From contig CAVYPX010000014.1 in assembly GCA_963770485.1 (NCBI GenBank), positions 186,001 through 250,000 of the forward strand: 64,000 nt of DNA, read 5' to 3'. Positions 35,019 to 44,864 of the stretch are shown here, piece by piece. This DNA is from CAVVEC01 sp963770485 (GTDB taxonomy: Bacteria; Acidobacteriota; Terriglobia; Terriglobales; Acidobacteriaceae). A program made the position numbers and the translations under genes. The notes under the pieces are model-generated. The model was not told the origin of the DNA. It was given only the letters and a program-made list of their open reading frames with translations, and searched no databases. The stretch's first letter is position 1. The number at the start of each line of letters is the position of its first letter.

Positions 35019-36394
35019 TTGACCTTTTCCGAACGCTTTCACGAGATTCGCACCGGCTTCGAGCGGCCGTTCTGGGTTGCCAACATCACCGAGATCTTCG
35101 AGCGCCTTTCTTACTATGGAGCGTTCGCGTCTCTGGCTTTGTATCTGCAAGAAAAGCTGAATTTCTCCACCGAGCAGACTGGAACTCTGACCGGAATCTT
35201 CGGTGGCATGGTGTGGTTTCTCGCGATCTTTGGTGGGGCCGTCGCGGATCGCCTGGGCTTCCGCCGCGCTCTGGCGGCTGCGTACCTCATCTTGGCAGCC
35301 GCGTATTTCCTGATTGGCTCGATCGGCGCATCGTGGCTGGCGCCGGTGCGCAACGCCGTGCCCATTGGATTGTTTGTCGGCTTCATTCTGATCCTTCCCG
35401 CACTCGGCATTTCAATGGTGAAGCCTTGCGTGGTCGGCACCACGGCGCGCGCCTCCAAGGAGAACGTCCGCTCGATTGGCTACTCGATTTATTACACGCT
35501 GGTCAACATCGGCGGTGCCGCCGGCCCCTACTTCGCTTCCTGGACCCATCGCCACCTGGGTGTCGAGAATGTTTACCGGGTAGCGGCGATCAGCGTCTTC
35601 GCGATGTTTTTCGTGGTTCTGCTCTTTTTCCGGGAACCGCGCAAACCCGGAGATGCGCCGCCGCCTTCCATTGCGACCGTCGCGCGGAATTTTTGTGTGG
35701 TGCTGGGCAACTACCGGCTGGTTTTGCCTGTATTGGCCGTCGCCTTGCTGCTGCGGGTCGGCCTGTGGCTTTATCACGGGTTCACGGTCCCTTGGTGGAT
35801 TTGGGCCGGACTCCTCCTGCTGGTGCTCGCCGGAATCAGCCGGTTCATGTGGTTCCTGGTGCTGTTCACGGGCTATTGGGTTGTGTTCTGGCAGCAATAT
35901 ATCAGTCTGCCCGGATACATCCACGGGTACATCAATCCCCACGCTGACGTGGAGATCATTCTGGTGGTCGATGGACTGACTGTGATCTGCCTCACCCTGG
36001 CGGTGAATTTCCTGACGCGCAGGATACCGGCTTTTCAGGCCGTGATTCTGGGCACCGTGATCACGTCTGCTTCGTGGTTAATCCTCGCCTTCCGGCCGAC
36101 GATCTGGGGCGCGGTCCTCTCGCTGTTTGTGCTTGCACTGGGTGAGATCATCCAATCCCCGCGCTACTATGAATATATTTCCCGGCTCGCGCCTCCCGGA
36201 CAGCAGGGAACATACATGGGCTTTGCATTCTTGCCCATCGGAATTGGATCGCTCATTGGCGGCTGGTTCGGCGGAACGTTGGTGCATCATTTCGGCGAGG
36301 TTCAGCACCACCCAGCGCGCATCTGGTGGATGGTGACCATCGTGGGCTGGGCGACTGCAGTGTTGCTGTGGATTTACGACAAGACCGTGAAAAT

Positions 36395-36407
<13 letters not shown>
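35019..36407 (+). CDS. POT-like major facilitator (peptide) transporter
   Basis: 462 residues if TTG 35019 is used; AGGAG sits 7 bases before it. The longer ATG frame from 34932 would translate a GC-rich intergenic repeat and is disfavoured. About 12 membrane helices. FWVANITEIFERLSYYGAFA resembles the ExxER helix of proton-dependent oligopeptide transporters. The late LGEIIQSPRYYEYISRLAPP also fits that family. Substrate is probably di/tripeptides. Confidence 0.85.
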
Positions 36408-36493
<86 letters not shown>

Positions 36494-36494
36494 C

Positions 36495-37229
36495 ATGCCT
36501 AAAGGCAAAATCACTCCGGTCTACATCGCTGCTCACATCCGTCGTGTGCTGAAGGACGGCGGGTCCGCTCCTCACTCCGAAGAAGTGCAGTGGTTTTTCA
36601 AAGAAGAGATTAAATCGCGTGGTTGGTACGCGGGAGAACTGAGGAAGGTCGCAGTCCGGTTTCGGCGAACAATCCTCAGGGAATTGGGCCTGCCTTTTCT
36701 ATTGCAGGTCGCGGACAAGCTCTTCTGCGGCCGGATGCTCGAGGAAAAGGTATTTGCCGTGTTCCTGCTGGAGAAAACGACAGGCGAATTCGCGGACGCT
36801 GAGTTCCGGTTATTTGAGTCCTGGTTCCCTCGGATCAGCAGTTGGGCCGATCACGATGCGCTGGTGCATTACCTGATCGCCCCTATGGTTGCTGCCAAGC
36901 CATCGCGGGCCAGCAATGTTTTTCGCTGGGCGAAATCGCGAAACCGTTGGCATCGGCGGGCGGCTTGTGTGGCGCTGATCCAGGGAACCCGTCGCAAGAT
37001 GTTTTTCCCTGAGATCAAGCGATTGTCGGATATGCTTCTTTCTGACGAAGACGATATGGTGCAAAAAGGCCTGGGTTGGCTGCTGCGGGAGGCTGCCAAG
37101 GCCGACGCGAAGCGAACGGTTCCGTACCTGATGAACGTTCGCAAACGTGCCCCGAGACTTGTGCTGCGCACCGCCTGCGAGACGCTACCGGTGGGAACGC
37201 GGAAGAAAATTCTGGCCAAACCTGCTTGA
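36495..37229 (+). CDS. AlkD-like DNA alkylation repair protein
   Basis: 244 residues of HEAT-like helical repeats. Markers include KRTVPYLMNVRKRAPRLVLR, SSWADHDALVHYLIAP and GWLLREAAK, typical of the AlkD/DUF1061 family of alkylpurine-binding glycosylases. It is basic overall. Whether it has glycosylase activity cannot be told from these motifs. Confidence 0.82.
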   Translation: MPKGKITPVYIAAHIRRVLKDGGSAPHSEEVQWFFKEEIKSRGWYAGELRKVAVRFRRTILRELGLPFLLQVADKLFCGRMLEEKVFAVFLLEKTTGEFADAEFRLFESWFPRISSWADHDALVHYLIAPMVAAKPSRASNVFRWAKSRNRWHRRAACVALIQGTRRKMFFPEIKRLSDMLLSDEDDMVQKGLGWLLREAAKADAKRTVPYLMNVRKRAPRLVLRTACETLPVGTRKKILAKPA

Positions 37230-37280
37230 ACGCCAGTCGTTGGGTAAACACATCGCAATTGCCGAGCTTCGTTCGGCCGA

Positions 37281-37307
37281 ACAGCCGAGGGCGGCTGTCC
37301 CCACGTG
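37281..37307 (+). repeat. 27-bp intergenic repeat, copy 2
   Basis: Exact second copy of the 30033-30059 sequence with the ACAGCCG/CGGCTGT dyad. Confidence 0.9.
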
Positions 37308-37506
37308 AGCCTTTGGTGCGTTGACAGCGCAAGTCGCGTTCCCGATACTGTTGTTGGACAGGGTGCTGAATTACACTCTGGTAGGTGAAAGGCTCCGGCG
37401 ACGGGGCCATTGCTATCTCTGGGCGTCCCTCAACAAGGGAGTGGCTCAATTTGATATGGAAGCAGGCCAAACGCGCGATTGTTGGGTTGCAAAGAACGCG
37501 ACCCCT

Positions 37507-37561
37507 CGCGCGGCTCGCCCAGATCCCTCGTTGTGCAAGAACGCTTGCTCGGGATGACAAA
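37507..37561 (-). repeat. Intergenic repeat with CATCCCGAGCAAGCG core, copy 1
   Basis: Read on the minus strand this matches the plus strand at 47121-47178 nearly base for base, with a few substitutions and small indels in the middle. A more degenerate relative (CTCGGGATGACA) lies near 34890-34902. Confidence 0.85.
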
Positions 37562-37634
37562 TCACTGAGCCACTACCCGCGACTAACCCCGATTCGCCCA
37601 AAGCCGCCGACGTTGTTAGAATAGTTGTTTGCCC

Positions 37635-38801
37635 ATGGACCTCTCCGCCATACAGGCCGCCCTGCGCGACCGTAACATTGATGCCTGGCTTTTTTATGAC
37701 CACCATCATCGCGATCCCATCGCATACCGCGTGCTGGGGCTATCTCCTGATCTGATGGTCACCCGGCGGTGGTTCTACCTGATCCCGGCGCAAGGCGAGC
37801 CGGTGAAGGTGGTTCACAAGATTGAGCCCGGCCATCTCGACACGCTGCCCGGGAAGAAGCTTCAATACGCGGGATGGCAGGAATTGTTCGGTCAAGTGAA
37901 GACGATGCTCTCGTCCCATCGTGACATCGCCATGCAGTACTCGCCCAATAACCTCGTTTTTACCATTTCGCTGGTGGATGCCGGGACCATCGAACTTATC
38001 CGTGGGCTGGGCAAAAACGTTGTCAGCTCCGGCGATCTGGTAGCCCAGTTCGAAGCCACCTGGACGGAAGAGCAGATCCAAACCCATTTCGCGGCTCGCG
38101 ACGCCATTGACGCGATCAACGCCGCGGCTTTTCAGGAGATTGGACGGCGGGCGCGCAACGGTGGCACAACCGAATACGCGATCCAGCAGTGGTTCATGGA
38201 AGCCTTCCGGCGGGAGAATCTGGTCACGGACGACCCGCCGATTGTCGCGGTCAATGCCAACAGCGGGAATCCCCATTACGAGCCGCACGCGGAGGGTTCG
38301 ACGCCGATCCGCGAGGGCGATTTCGTTCTGCTCGACGTTTGGGCCAAGAAAAATATACCCGGCGCCGTTTATTACGACATTACATGGACCGGCTTTGTCG
38401 GCAAGGCCCCCTCGGATCGAATGCGCGAGGTCTTCAAAATTGTGACCGGCGCGCGCGACGCAGGTGTTCAGGCGGTGCAAGAAGGTATCGCAGCCGGCCG
38501 CGCCATGGCGGGCTGGGAGGTGGATCGGGCGGTTCGCGGCCATATTAAGAATGCCGGATATGGCGACTACTTCATTCACCGCACCGGGCATTCCATCGGA
38601 ACCGAGGTTCATGCCAACGGCGCTAACATGGATGATCTGGAGATCCACGACGAGCGCCGGATCCTGCCCAATTCCTGTTTTTCCATCGAGCCCGGCATTT
38701 ATCTGCCGGAATTCGGTGTGCGCAGCGAAGTCAACGTGCTGGTGCGGCCCAAGGCGGCTGAAGTTACAGGTAAAATCCAACGTGAGATTGTAACCATCTG
38801 A
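37635..38801 (+). CDS. M24-family metallopeptidase (Xaa-Pro peptidase-like)
   Basis: 388 residues from ATG 37635. An amino-terminal creatinase-like domain (NIDAWLFYDHHHRDPIAYR) precedes the pita-bread peptidase. Metal ligands are visible in LLDVWAKK, YYDITWTG, HRTGHSIGTEVH, FSIEPGIYLP and VRSEVNVLV. The first aspartate is followed by W rather than the usual G. It cleaves X-Pro bonds or related substrates. It overlaps the next gene by one base (TGATG), so the pair is coupled. Confidence 0.9.
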   Translation: MDLSAIQAALRDRNIDAWLFYDHHHRDPIAYRVLGLSPDLMVTRRWFYLIPAQGEPVKVVHKIEPGHLDTLPGKKLQYAGWQELFGQVKTMLSSHRDIAMQYSPNNLVFTISLVDAGTIELIRGLGKNVVSSGDLVAQFEATWTEEQIQTHFAARDAIDAINAAAFQEIGRRARNGGTTEYAIQQWFMEAFRRENLVTDDPPIVAVNANSGNPHYEPHAEGSTPIREGDFVLLDVWAKKNIPGAVYYDITWTGFVGKAPSDRMREVFKIVTGARDAGVQAVQEGIAAGRAMAGWEVDRAVRGHIKNAGYGDYFIHRTGHSIGTEVHANGANMDDLEIHDERRILPNSCFSIEPGIYLPEFGVRSEVNVLVRPKAAEVTGKIQREIVTI

Positions 38802-39220
38802 TGGGAAACTCCTCAGCCAGGAACAAAGAAGCAGCCGTAACGCCACAGCCCGTGACCGCCATATCGGTTGTGGCGCCGGCAATCGGGTGGCTCATCCCGG
38901 GCGCGGGGCACCTGATCCAGAAACGCTGGATCCGAGGCCTGTTGCTCATGGTCTCGATCGTCACCATGTTCCTGCTCGGGCTGGCCATGCAAGGACGCGT
39001 GTATCGGCCCAATGGTGGCGACATCCTCGACATTCTCGGATTTATCGGCGATGTCGGCGGTGGCGGTCTCTACATCCTGACCCGCGCCATGGACTGGGGA
39101 CAAGGGGCTATCGCCCATGCCACGGCCGATTACGGAACCAAGTACATCATCGTGGCAGGTTTGTTGAACTTCATCAGCGCAGCCGACGCCTATCACATCG
39201 CGATTGGGAAGAAGCCATGA
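38801..39220 (+). CDS. DUF6677-like membrane protein
   Basis: 139 residues. It has a short polar start, then helices in VVAPAIGWLIPGAGHLIQKR and GLLLMVSIVTMFLLGLAMQG and a last one in YIIVAGLLNFISAADAYHIA. The WLIPGAGHL motif is shared with small TM2-like proteins. Function unknown. Coupled to the M24 gene upstream and overlapping the next small gene at ATGA. Confidence 0.8.
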   Translation: MGNSSARNKEAAVTPQPVTAISVVAPAIGWLIPGAGHLIQKRWIRGLLLMVSIVTMFLLGLAMQGRVYRPNGGDILDILGFIGDVGGGGLYILTRAMDWGQGAIAHATADYGTKYIIVAGLLNFISAADAYHIAIGKKP

Positions 39221-39399
39221 ACCTTCAGCTCTCCCATTTCAGCGCCGCCGTGCTGTTCGCCGTGTTCGCCTCGATCGTCTTTGGCATCACGCAGCGCAGC
39301 ACCTCTCGCGAACAGATTCGCTACGGTCTGTATTGCTTCGTCATGTTCGTCGGCGGAGTCTTTGTGGCGGGATGGGTGATGTGGATGCTGAGGAGATAG
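39217..39399 (+). CDS. Very small two-helix membrane protein
   Basis: 60 residues from ATG 39217, which overlaps the previous stop codon (ATGA). Two hydrophobic helices (FSAAVLFAVFASIVFGI and YCFVMFVGGVFVAGWVMWML) flank a polar loop with TQRSTSREQIRYG. No family recognised. The coupling to the DUF6677-like gene is the main reason to call it real. Confidence 0.75.
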   Translation: MNLQLSHFSAAVLFAVFASIVFGITQRSTSREQIRYGLYCFVMFVGGVFVAGWVMWMLRR

Positions 39400-39534
39400 C
39401 TTTTGGCTCTTAGCCATGCGCCTCATCTCTCGGCGTTTTTTGCGAGAAGGGTGAACGATAGGACGGGCCCGCTCTTCCACGACATTGCCATGGCAGGGCT
39501 AAGGGCTAAAAGCTACCCAAAGCTAACAGCCGTC

Positions 39535-40479
39535 TTATCCCTCCCATACAAACGCGTCAAACACCCGCTTGGTGTCAAAGCCCAGGCGGAGATAGAGATC
39601 CACTGCTCCTTTGTTGGCCTCGGTCACCGTCAAAGAAAGCAAAGTGAATTTCCGCTGACGCAGGTTGCCGGCGGTGGACGCGAGCAACAACTCGCCGATC
39701 CCGTGGGAACGATATTCTGGCAGCACGCAAACCTGCGTCACATGACCTACGTCCTGGCGGACACGGGAACACAGGATCAGCCCGACCAGAGTCCGCGCTC
39801 GTTTGTGCACAGCCACAAAGGACGAATCCGGATCGAAGGTCCCGCATCCGGGAAAGCGAACAATATTGTTCAGGAAGCGCAGCGAGCCGCTCAGGGTGCG
39901 GTATTGGTCGTTGATGTCCGAATCCACATGACCGCGATAGCCGGTGGTGATGACGGCTGCGGCGGACTGATAGTCCTGCTCCGACCACCGCCGGATTTCA
40001 ATGTCCGCATGCAACGGCCGCGACGGTTTCGCGGAATTCTCCAGCGCTAAGACCATAAAGAGCCGCGAATGGCGCTGGAAACCCTGTTCGACAAACGGCT
40101 GCGCCACGATACCCGTTTCATGCACAAGTAACTGCGCTTCCACACGGTGGATGCCGGGCGACTGCTGCAGGGTCTCGATTACGTGCAAGAGCAGCTGCGA
40201 TTCCACTTCGTGGGGATTGGGCAAGCGGCTGCCGTTCGCCACAAAGAGATCCCCGATCACGCCTTTGCTGCCTTCGTAAACAAAAAACGCGTAACCGAAG
40301 ATTCGTCCCCGATCGATCGCGGCGTAACCCGGCAGGATCTTGGCGTCCACGTAACGCAGGATCATATCGGCGGAACCGCCGTAATCCCAGGAAAGCAAGC
40401 GTGACCACACGCGCACCTCGTCATCCAGCAGGGGACGCAGGTCAACCGAGGAAAAATGCCTGAGATCGAGAATCTCCAC
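39535..40479 (-). CDS. Double GNAT-domain acetyltransferase
   Basis: 314 residues. Residues 1-145 form a degenerate N-acetyltransferase half. Residues 155-314 form a canonical one with THVCVLPEYRSHGIGELLL-like acetyl-CoA loop (VTQVCVLPEYRSHGIGELLL) and LTVTEANKGAVDLYLRLGF. The substrate is unknown. Confidence 0.88.
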   Translation of the reverse strand: MEILDLRHFSSVDLRPLLDDEVRVWSRLLSWDYGGSADMILRYVDAKILPGYAAIDRGRIFGYAFFVYEGSKGVIGDLFVANGSRLPNPHEVESQLLLHVIETLQQSPGIHRVEAQLLVHETGIVAQPFVEQGFQRHSRLFMVLALENSAKPSRPLHADIEIRRWSEQDYQSAAAVITTGYRGHVDSDINDQYRTLSGSLRFLNNIVRFPGCGTFDPDSSFVAVHKRARTLVGLILCSRVRQDVGHVTQVCVLPEYRSHGIGELLLASTAGNLRQRKFTLLSLTVTEANKGAVDLYLRLGFDTKRVFDAFVWEG

Positions 40480-40725
40480 CCGGGGCTCCTGGAGGACAGC
40501 GGCCAGATACAGCGAATTTGCCGCCGCGAAAGTGGAGTGTATTAGCTTCGCCCTCCGCTAGGCAAACGGGAGAATATCAAACGACACTCCATGCAGCCCG
40601 AATCAGGAGGCATTTGTCTCGCGCAATGTGGAACCTTTTGGTAATTAGAGTGGGACGGCGAATCGTGATATACAGGCATTTCATCCCAAAATTCTCAGTG
40701 TGTCTCTGTCTCTCTCGAGGACGAA

Positions 40726-43023
40726 ATGAAATCGTGGCCGGTAGCTGTCTTGCTTCTGCTTGATGCCGTGTTGCTCATGACTGCCCTGAGCCGCTCAAAA
40801 AAAAGGCAGAATCAAACGGAGGCGATCTTGATCGCCGTCCTGTTTTTCTGTTCCGGATTTCCCGCTCTGATCTATCAAATCGTCTGGCAGCGGGCGCTCT
40901 TCGTGATCTATGGCGTGAACGTGCAATCCGTGGCCGTGGTGGTAAGTGCGTTTATGCTGGGGCTCGGCTTGGGGAGCCTGGCTGGAGGCCGGCTTTCATC
41001 GCGCTTCCCTGACTACGGAATTGTGATTTTCGGAATTTGCGAACTCGGAGTTGCAGTATTTGGACTAGCTTCCCTCCACCTATTTCAATGGGCCGCCAAG
41101 TACACCGCCGGCAGCAGCCTGGGATACACCATCATGTTCAGTCTCCTGCTGCTGATTGTGCCGACCATGTTGATGGGGGCGACGCTTCCCCTGCTGGTCG
41201 AGCAGTTGGTGCATTCTTCACGCGATGTCGGCTACTCGGTCGCGACTCTGTACTTCGTGAACACGTTGGGCTCGGCCGTGGCTTGCTATCTGTGCGCCAA
41301 TAGCCTTCTCCGTAGTTTCGGCCAGTCCGGCTCGGTCACGCTTGCCGCTTGTATCAATCTGCTGGTTGGAACGACAGCTTATCTATATGGCCGCAGCCGC
41401 CAGCAGGGAGCAGAATCAACGCCACCGCCCGCCACGCCCCAAGCTGCCGAGACCCAGCCCGGTCTTCCGCTCGGTGCTGCCATGCTGATCGCCGGAGTCG
41501 CCGGGTTTGTAGCGTTGGGTTTCGAGATTGAATGGTTCCGCGTCCTGGCTCTGGCTACGGCAGACCGGGCCCCGGCATTCGCTCTCCTGCTTGCGACTTA
41601 TCTGGGCGGCATTGCTGCCGGTTCTTACCTGACGGAGAAATTCACCGAGAACAAGAGTTCAGCCGTCGTGATCGACACCATGGGGCTGCTGTTGCTGACC
41701 GCCGGAGCAATCTCGATCTATTTGCCGCCGCTGGTGGCTCAATTGTCGTGGAAGGGCTGCCCGGCAATGTATAGCGCGCCGGCTTTCTTCCTTACCGCGG
41801 GCCTGTTGGGTTCTGTGCTCCCCTTGCTTTGTCAGTTGGCCGTGCCTGCTAACGACCTAGCCGGACGCCATGTCAGCTTGATCTACGTCTCCAATATCAT
41901 CGGTTCGACGCTGGGCAGTCTGGCTATTGGTTTTGTCCTGATGAATTACTACGGGTTGAAACAGACTTCGATGCAGTTGGCGCTTCTTGCCGTCGCCGCC
42001 GGCGTCTTGGTCTTGTTCTTCGCGAAACGGCGTTTTGAGGCACGACCAGTTTGGGGTCCCGCCGCGGTACTGGCTTCACTAGTTCTGATTTTTGTCTCTT
42101 CGGGTTTCTATTCGAATCTGTTCGGTAAGCTCGTCTTCGGTCCGAAAGCCGCTACGGCTGGGTACCTGGCTCATGTCGTCGAAAATCGGAACGGAGTGAT
42201 CGCGGTGACGCCAGACGGCGCCGTGATGGGCGAGGGCGTCTACGACGGTTACTTCAATATCGATCCGCTCGATGATAAGAATCTCGTCGTGCGCGCCTAT
42301 GCCTTGAGTCTGTTCCATCCTTCTCCTAAACGTATTCTCATGATCGGCCTAGCGTCGGGTTCGTGGGCGCAAATCCTGGTGAACCATCCCCAGGTCGAGT
42401 CTTTGGACATCGTGGAGATCAATCCTGGCTACCTGCCGCTGATCGAGCAGTATCCAATGGTGAGTTCTCTTCTGCACAACCCGAAAGCGCACATCTACAT
42501 TGATGACGGACGCCGCTGGCTGTTGGCGCATCCGGAGGCACGGTACGACTTGATCGCGGCTAACACTTCTTTTTATTGGCGTGATCACAGTTCGGTTCTG
42601 CTGTCAGCGGATTTTCTTCAACTCGTGCGGTCGCACTTGAATGCCGGCGGATTCTTTTACTACAACACGACCTCCTCACCGGATGTTCTGATTACCGGTC
42701 TTCACGTCTTCCCCTACGGACTGCGGGTGATCAATTTCTTGGCCGTCAGCGACTCGCCCATTGTCCTCGACACATCCCGCTGGCTTGAAGTGCTGCGCGA
42801 ATACAAAATTGATAGCAAACCGGTTTTCGACACTGCAAATCCTCGGGCTCAGATCACGCTGGCGGCCTACATGGCTCTGGCCGACACGGTCAAAGAGCCG
42901 CCACGGGACCTGGGCCTTGAAGCCGGAGACGTGCTAGCCGCCCGGATGGGCGCACGCCACATCATCACGGACGACAACATGGGAGAGGAATGGATCGCAG
43001 ATGTTCATCCCACGTGGCGGTGA
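40726..43023 (+). CDS. Membrane protein fused to a spermidine-synthase-like domain
   Basis: 765 residues. About 480 amino-terminal residues form ten or more helices in two similar halves (LIYQIVWQRALFVIYG; ALGFEIEWFRVLALA). The last 250 residues form a Rossmann methyltransferase-like domain with RILMIGLASGSWAQIL, the acidic DIVEINPGY and IDDGRRWLLAHPEARYDLI. In true spermidine synthases a GGGDG loop and a DxxxSD motif are present; here they read GLASG and NTSFYW. So polyamine synthesis is doubtful. Proteins of this shape are widespread and uncharacterised. GAGGA precedes the ATG. Confidence 0.85.
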   Translation: MKSWPVAVLLLLDAVLLMTALSRSKKRQNQTEAILIAVLFFCSGFPALIYQIVWQRALFVIYGVNVQSVAVVVSAFMLGLGLGSLAGGRLSSRFPDYGIVIFGICELGVAVFGLASLHLFQWAAKYTAGSSLGYTIMFSLLLLIVPTMLMGATLPLLVEQLVHSSRDVGYSVATLYFVNTLGSAVACYLCANSLLRSFGQSGSVTLAACINLLVGTTAYLYGRSRQQGAESTPPPATPQAAETQPGLPLGAAMLIAGVAGFVALGFEIEWFRVLALATADRAPAFALLLATYLGGIAAGSYLTEKFTENKSSAVVIDTMGLLLLTAGAISIYLPPLVAQLSWKGCPAMYSAPAFFLTAGLLGSVLPLLCQLAVPANDLAGRHVSLIYVSNIIGSTLGSLAIGFVLMNYYGLKQTSMQLALLAVAAGVLVLFFAKRRFEARPVWGPAAVLASLVLIFVSSGFYSNLFGKLVFGPKAATAGYLAHVVENRNGVIAVTPDGAVMGEGVYDGYFNIDPLDDKNLVVRAYALSLFHPSPKRILMIGLASGSWAQILVNHPQVESLDIVEINPGYLPLIEQYPMVSSLLHNPKAHIYIDDGRRWLLAHPEARYDLIAANTSFYWRDHSSVLLSADFLQLVRSHLNAGGFFYYNTTSSPDVLITGLHVFPYGLRVINFLAVSDSPIVLDTSRWLEVLREYKIDSKPVFDTANPRAQITLAAYMALADTVKEPPRDLGLEAGDVLAARMGARHIITDDNMGEEWIADVHPTWR

Positions 43024-43029
43024 GAACAG

Positions 43030-43159
43030 CAGCACTTAGCAGTTAGCACTTGGCGCTCAGTCCCTAAAGCTCGCGCAGGTGGGGCCGACACCACAGATCA
43101 CCTGCCATCAGGAACGTTCCGAGACTAACTGCGAAGTGCTAACTGCTAGGTGCCAATAG
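43030..43159. repeat. Word-repeat palindrome downstream of the glycosyltransferase
   Basis: Left arm ACTTAGCAGTTAGCACTT and right arm AAGTGCTAACTGCTAGGT are complementary at 17 of 18 positions, with about 75 bases between. It lies between two convergent genes and could act as a two-way terminator. Confidence 0.75.
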
Positions 43160-44770
43160 CTAACGGCTGCTCTGCGCCACCCAGTAATAATCCAAGCCCT
43201 GCGGCGCAAAGCTTCCGAGGTAGGATACGCGGCGTCCTGCGACTTCCTTGGCGACTGCTGTCTGCGATCCTTCCGGAGCCACCACAAGATGTTCGTCAGC
43301 CGGTACCTCGCTCCGCTCGTAGCGGACAATGTCTTGGTTGCGATAAAACGCCAAGCCGTATTCGGTTTCCCGTGAAACGTGGAATACGGCCAGCGGTAGG
43401 GGCTTCGATTCCATGCGACTGATCTCGTTTGCGAGAGGCCGTGCCGAAAGCGTGCTATCGATCGCAGGAGCGCCCAGACGCAGGACCGCAGCGAGCACCA
43501 GCACGACCGGAACCAGCGTGACAAAGCGAAGTGCACTCAGGCCCAGCCGCGTACGAAGCGTGATCGCAATTCCAGCTGCCAGCACCGCCGCAAACGTAAA
43601 TGAGATTGCAGCCGCTTTCCCCCAGGGCAACCGATGCTGCAGCAGAATGTACTGAATCATCAAGGCGGGCACAATCGGCAGCGCAGCTACGATGGAGTGC
43701 AGGCAAATCAGAGCAACCCCAGGATGTTCGTCATCGGTGCTGCGGCCCCGCAAATACTCCGCCAGCAACAGCGCGCCCGCAGGCAAGGCCGGCACGATAT
43801 AACCGGGAAGCTTCGACTGCGAGAAAGAGAAGAAGACTGCCGGCACGATCAGCCAGATCACCAGAAAAGCATTCAGAGCATCCTCCGATTGGAACATCGC
43901 TCGTCGTTCCGCCCACCATGCACAAATGCTCTCGACCAGCGCCGCCACCACAAACACGGTCCATGGAACCAATCCCAACAGCATCACTGGCACGTAATAC
44001 CACAACGGAGCCGGGTGGTGATACTGGTTGGTGCCGAAGCGGGCCAGGTTGTGTTGCAGGAGAAAGATGCGGAAGAATTCCGGGTTTCTCAACTGAACTG
44101 CGATGTACCAGGGCAACGAGAGCACGCAGAAAAGCAGAATTCCCGGCCTCCAAAGGGTTCGGCGAAGCAACCGGTAGTCCCTTTTTCCCACCGCAAAGAT
44201 TACGACGATTCCTGCCGCCAGAAATGGCGCTACCGGCCCTTTAGCCAACATCCCCAAGGCCAAGGAAGCATAGAAGAGCGCCAGGTATGGTTTCGCGTCA
44301 GTTTCGTACCATGCGTACCAGGCCAGCAACGCGATGGTGAACGTAGCCGCGAGGGGCATGTCGGTCGAGGCGGCTCGAGCGAATCCGATCACCCCAGCCG
44401 CAGACGCTGTCATCAATGCGCCATCGAGCTGGAATCCGGGACGAAACCGCCGCAGGAACAAATAGATCGTGACCACCATGAGAGTGGCGTCCACGGCGGA
44501 TGGCAAGCGTGCCGCCCAATCGCTTACCCCAAACAGGATATAGGCGAGCATCGCTTGCCAGTAGTAAAGAGGCGGTTTTTCGAGCCACGGCCTGCCGTCG
44601 AGTGTGGGGGTGATCCAGTCGTGACGGGCGAGCATCTCGCGCGCCACTTGCGCGTAACGCGGCTCGTCGGCGCCGATCAACCCGAAGTACCCTAACCCGA
44701 AGAAAAATAGGAACCCGCAAAAGCCGGCCAGGAGGAGCCAGTCGGTGCGAGAGCGCGCCGCCTGGTTCAT
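43160..44770 (-). CDS. GT39/ArnT-like membrane glycosyltransferase
   Basis: 536 residues from ATG 44770, which has AGGAAG 6 bases upstream; GTG 44788 is the longer choice. The first loop has the family DEPRYAQVAREM motif with the acidic pair, and RPWLEKPPLYYW follows, as in ArnT and PMT-like enzymes that transfer sugars from lipid carriers. About 11 helices precede a periplasmic C-terminal domain. Substrates could be lipid A or proteins; nothing nearby decides. Confidence 0.9.
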   Translation of the reverse strand: MNQAARSRTDWLLLAGFCGFLFFFGLGYFGLIGADEPRYAQVAREMLARHDWITPTLDGRPWLEKPPLYYWQAMLAYILFGVSDWAARLPSAVDATLMVVTIYLFLRRFRPGFQLDGALMTASAAGVIGFARAASTDMPLAATFTIALLAWYAWYETDAKPYLALFYASLALGMLAKGPVAPFLAAGIVVIFAVGKRDYRLLRRTLWRPGILLFCVLSLPWYIAVQLRNPEFFRIFLLQHNLARFGTNQYHHPAPLWYYVPVMLLGLVPWTVFVVAALVESICAWWAERRAMFQSEDALNAFLVIWLIVPAVFFSFSQSKLPGYIVPALPAGALLLAEYLRGRSTDDEHPGVALICLHSIVAALPIVPALMIQYILLQHRLPWGKAAAISFTFAAVLAAGIAITLRTRLGLSALRFVTLVPVVLVLAAVLRLGAPAIDSTLSARPLANEISRMESKPLPLAVFHVSRETEYGLAFYRNQDIVRYERSEVPADEHLVVAPEGSQTAVAKEVAGRRVSYLGSFAPQGLDYYWVAQSSR

Positions 44771-44864
44771 GCCGAACTTCCTAGCCACAGATTTGCACGG
44801 ATGAACACGGATAAGTCTGAAAGGATGAGCCGGGTTTCAATCGTCCATCGAAAATCGCCAGTCG

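Larger units (their letters stand above)
37230..37634. other. Repeat-rich gene-free stretch
   Basis: 405 bases with two intergenic repeats (37281-37307 and 37507-37561, listed separately) and no supportable gene. A TAGAAT hexamer at 37617-37622 ends 12 bases before the next gene's ATG and may be its -10. Confidence 0.55.
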
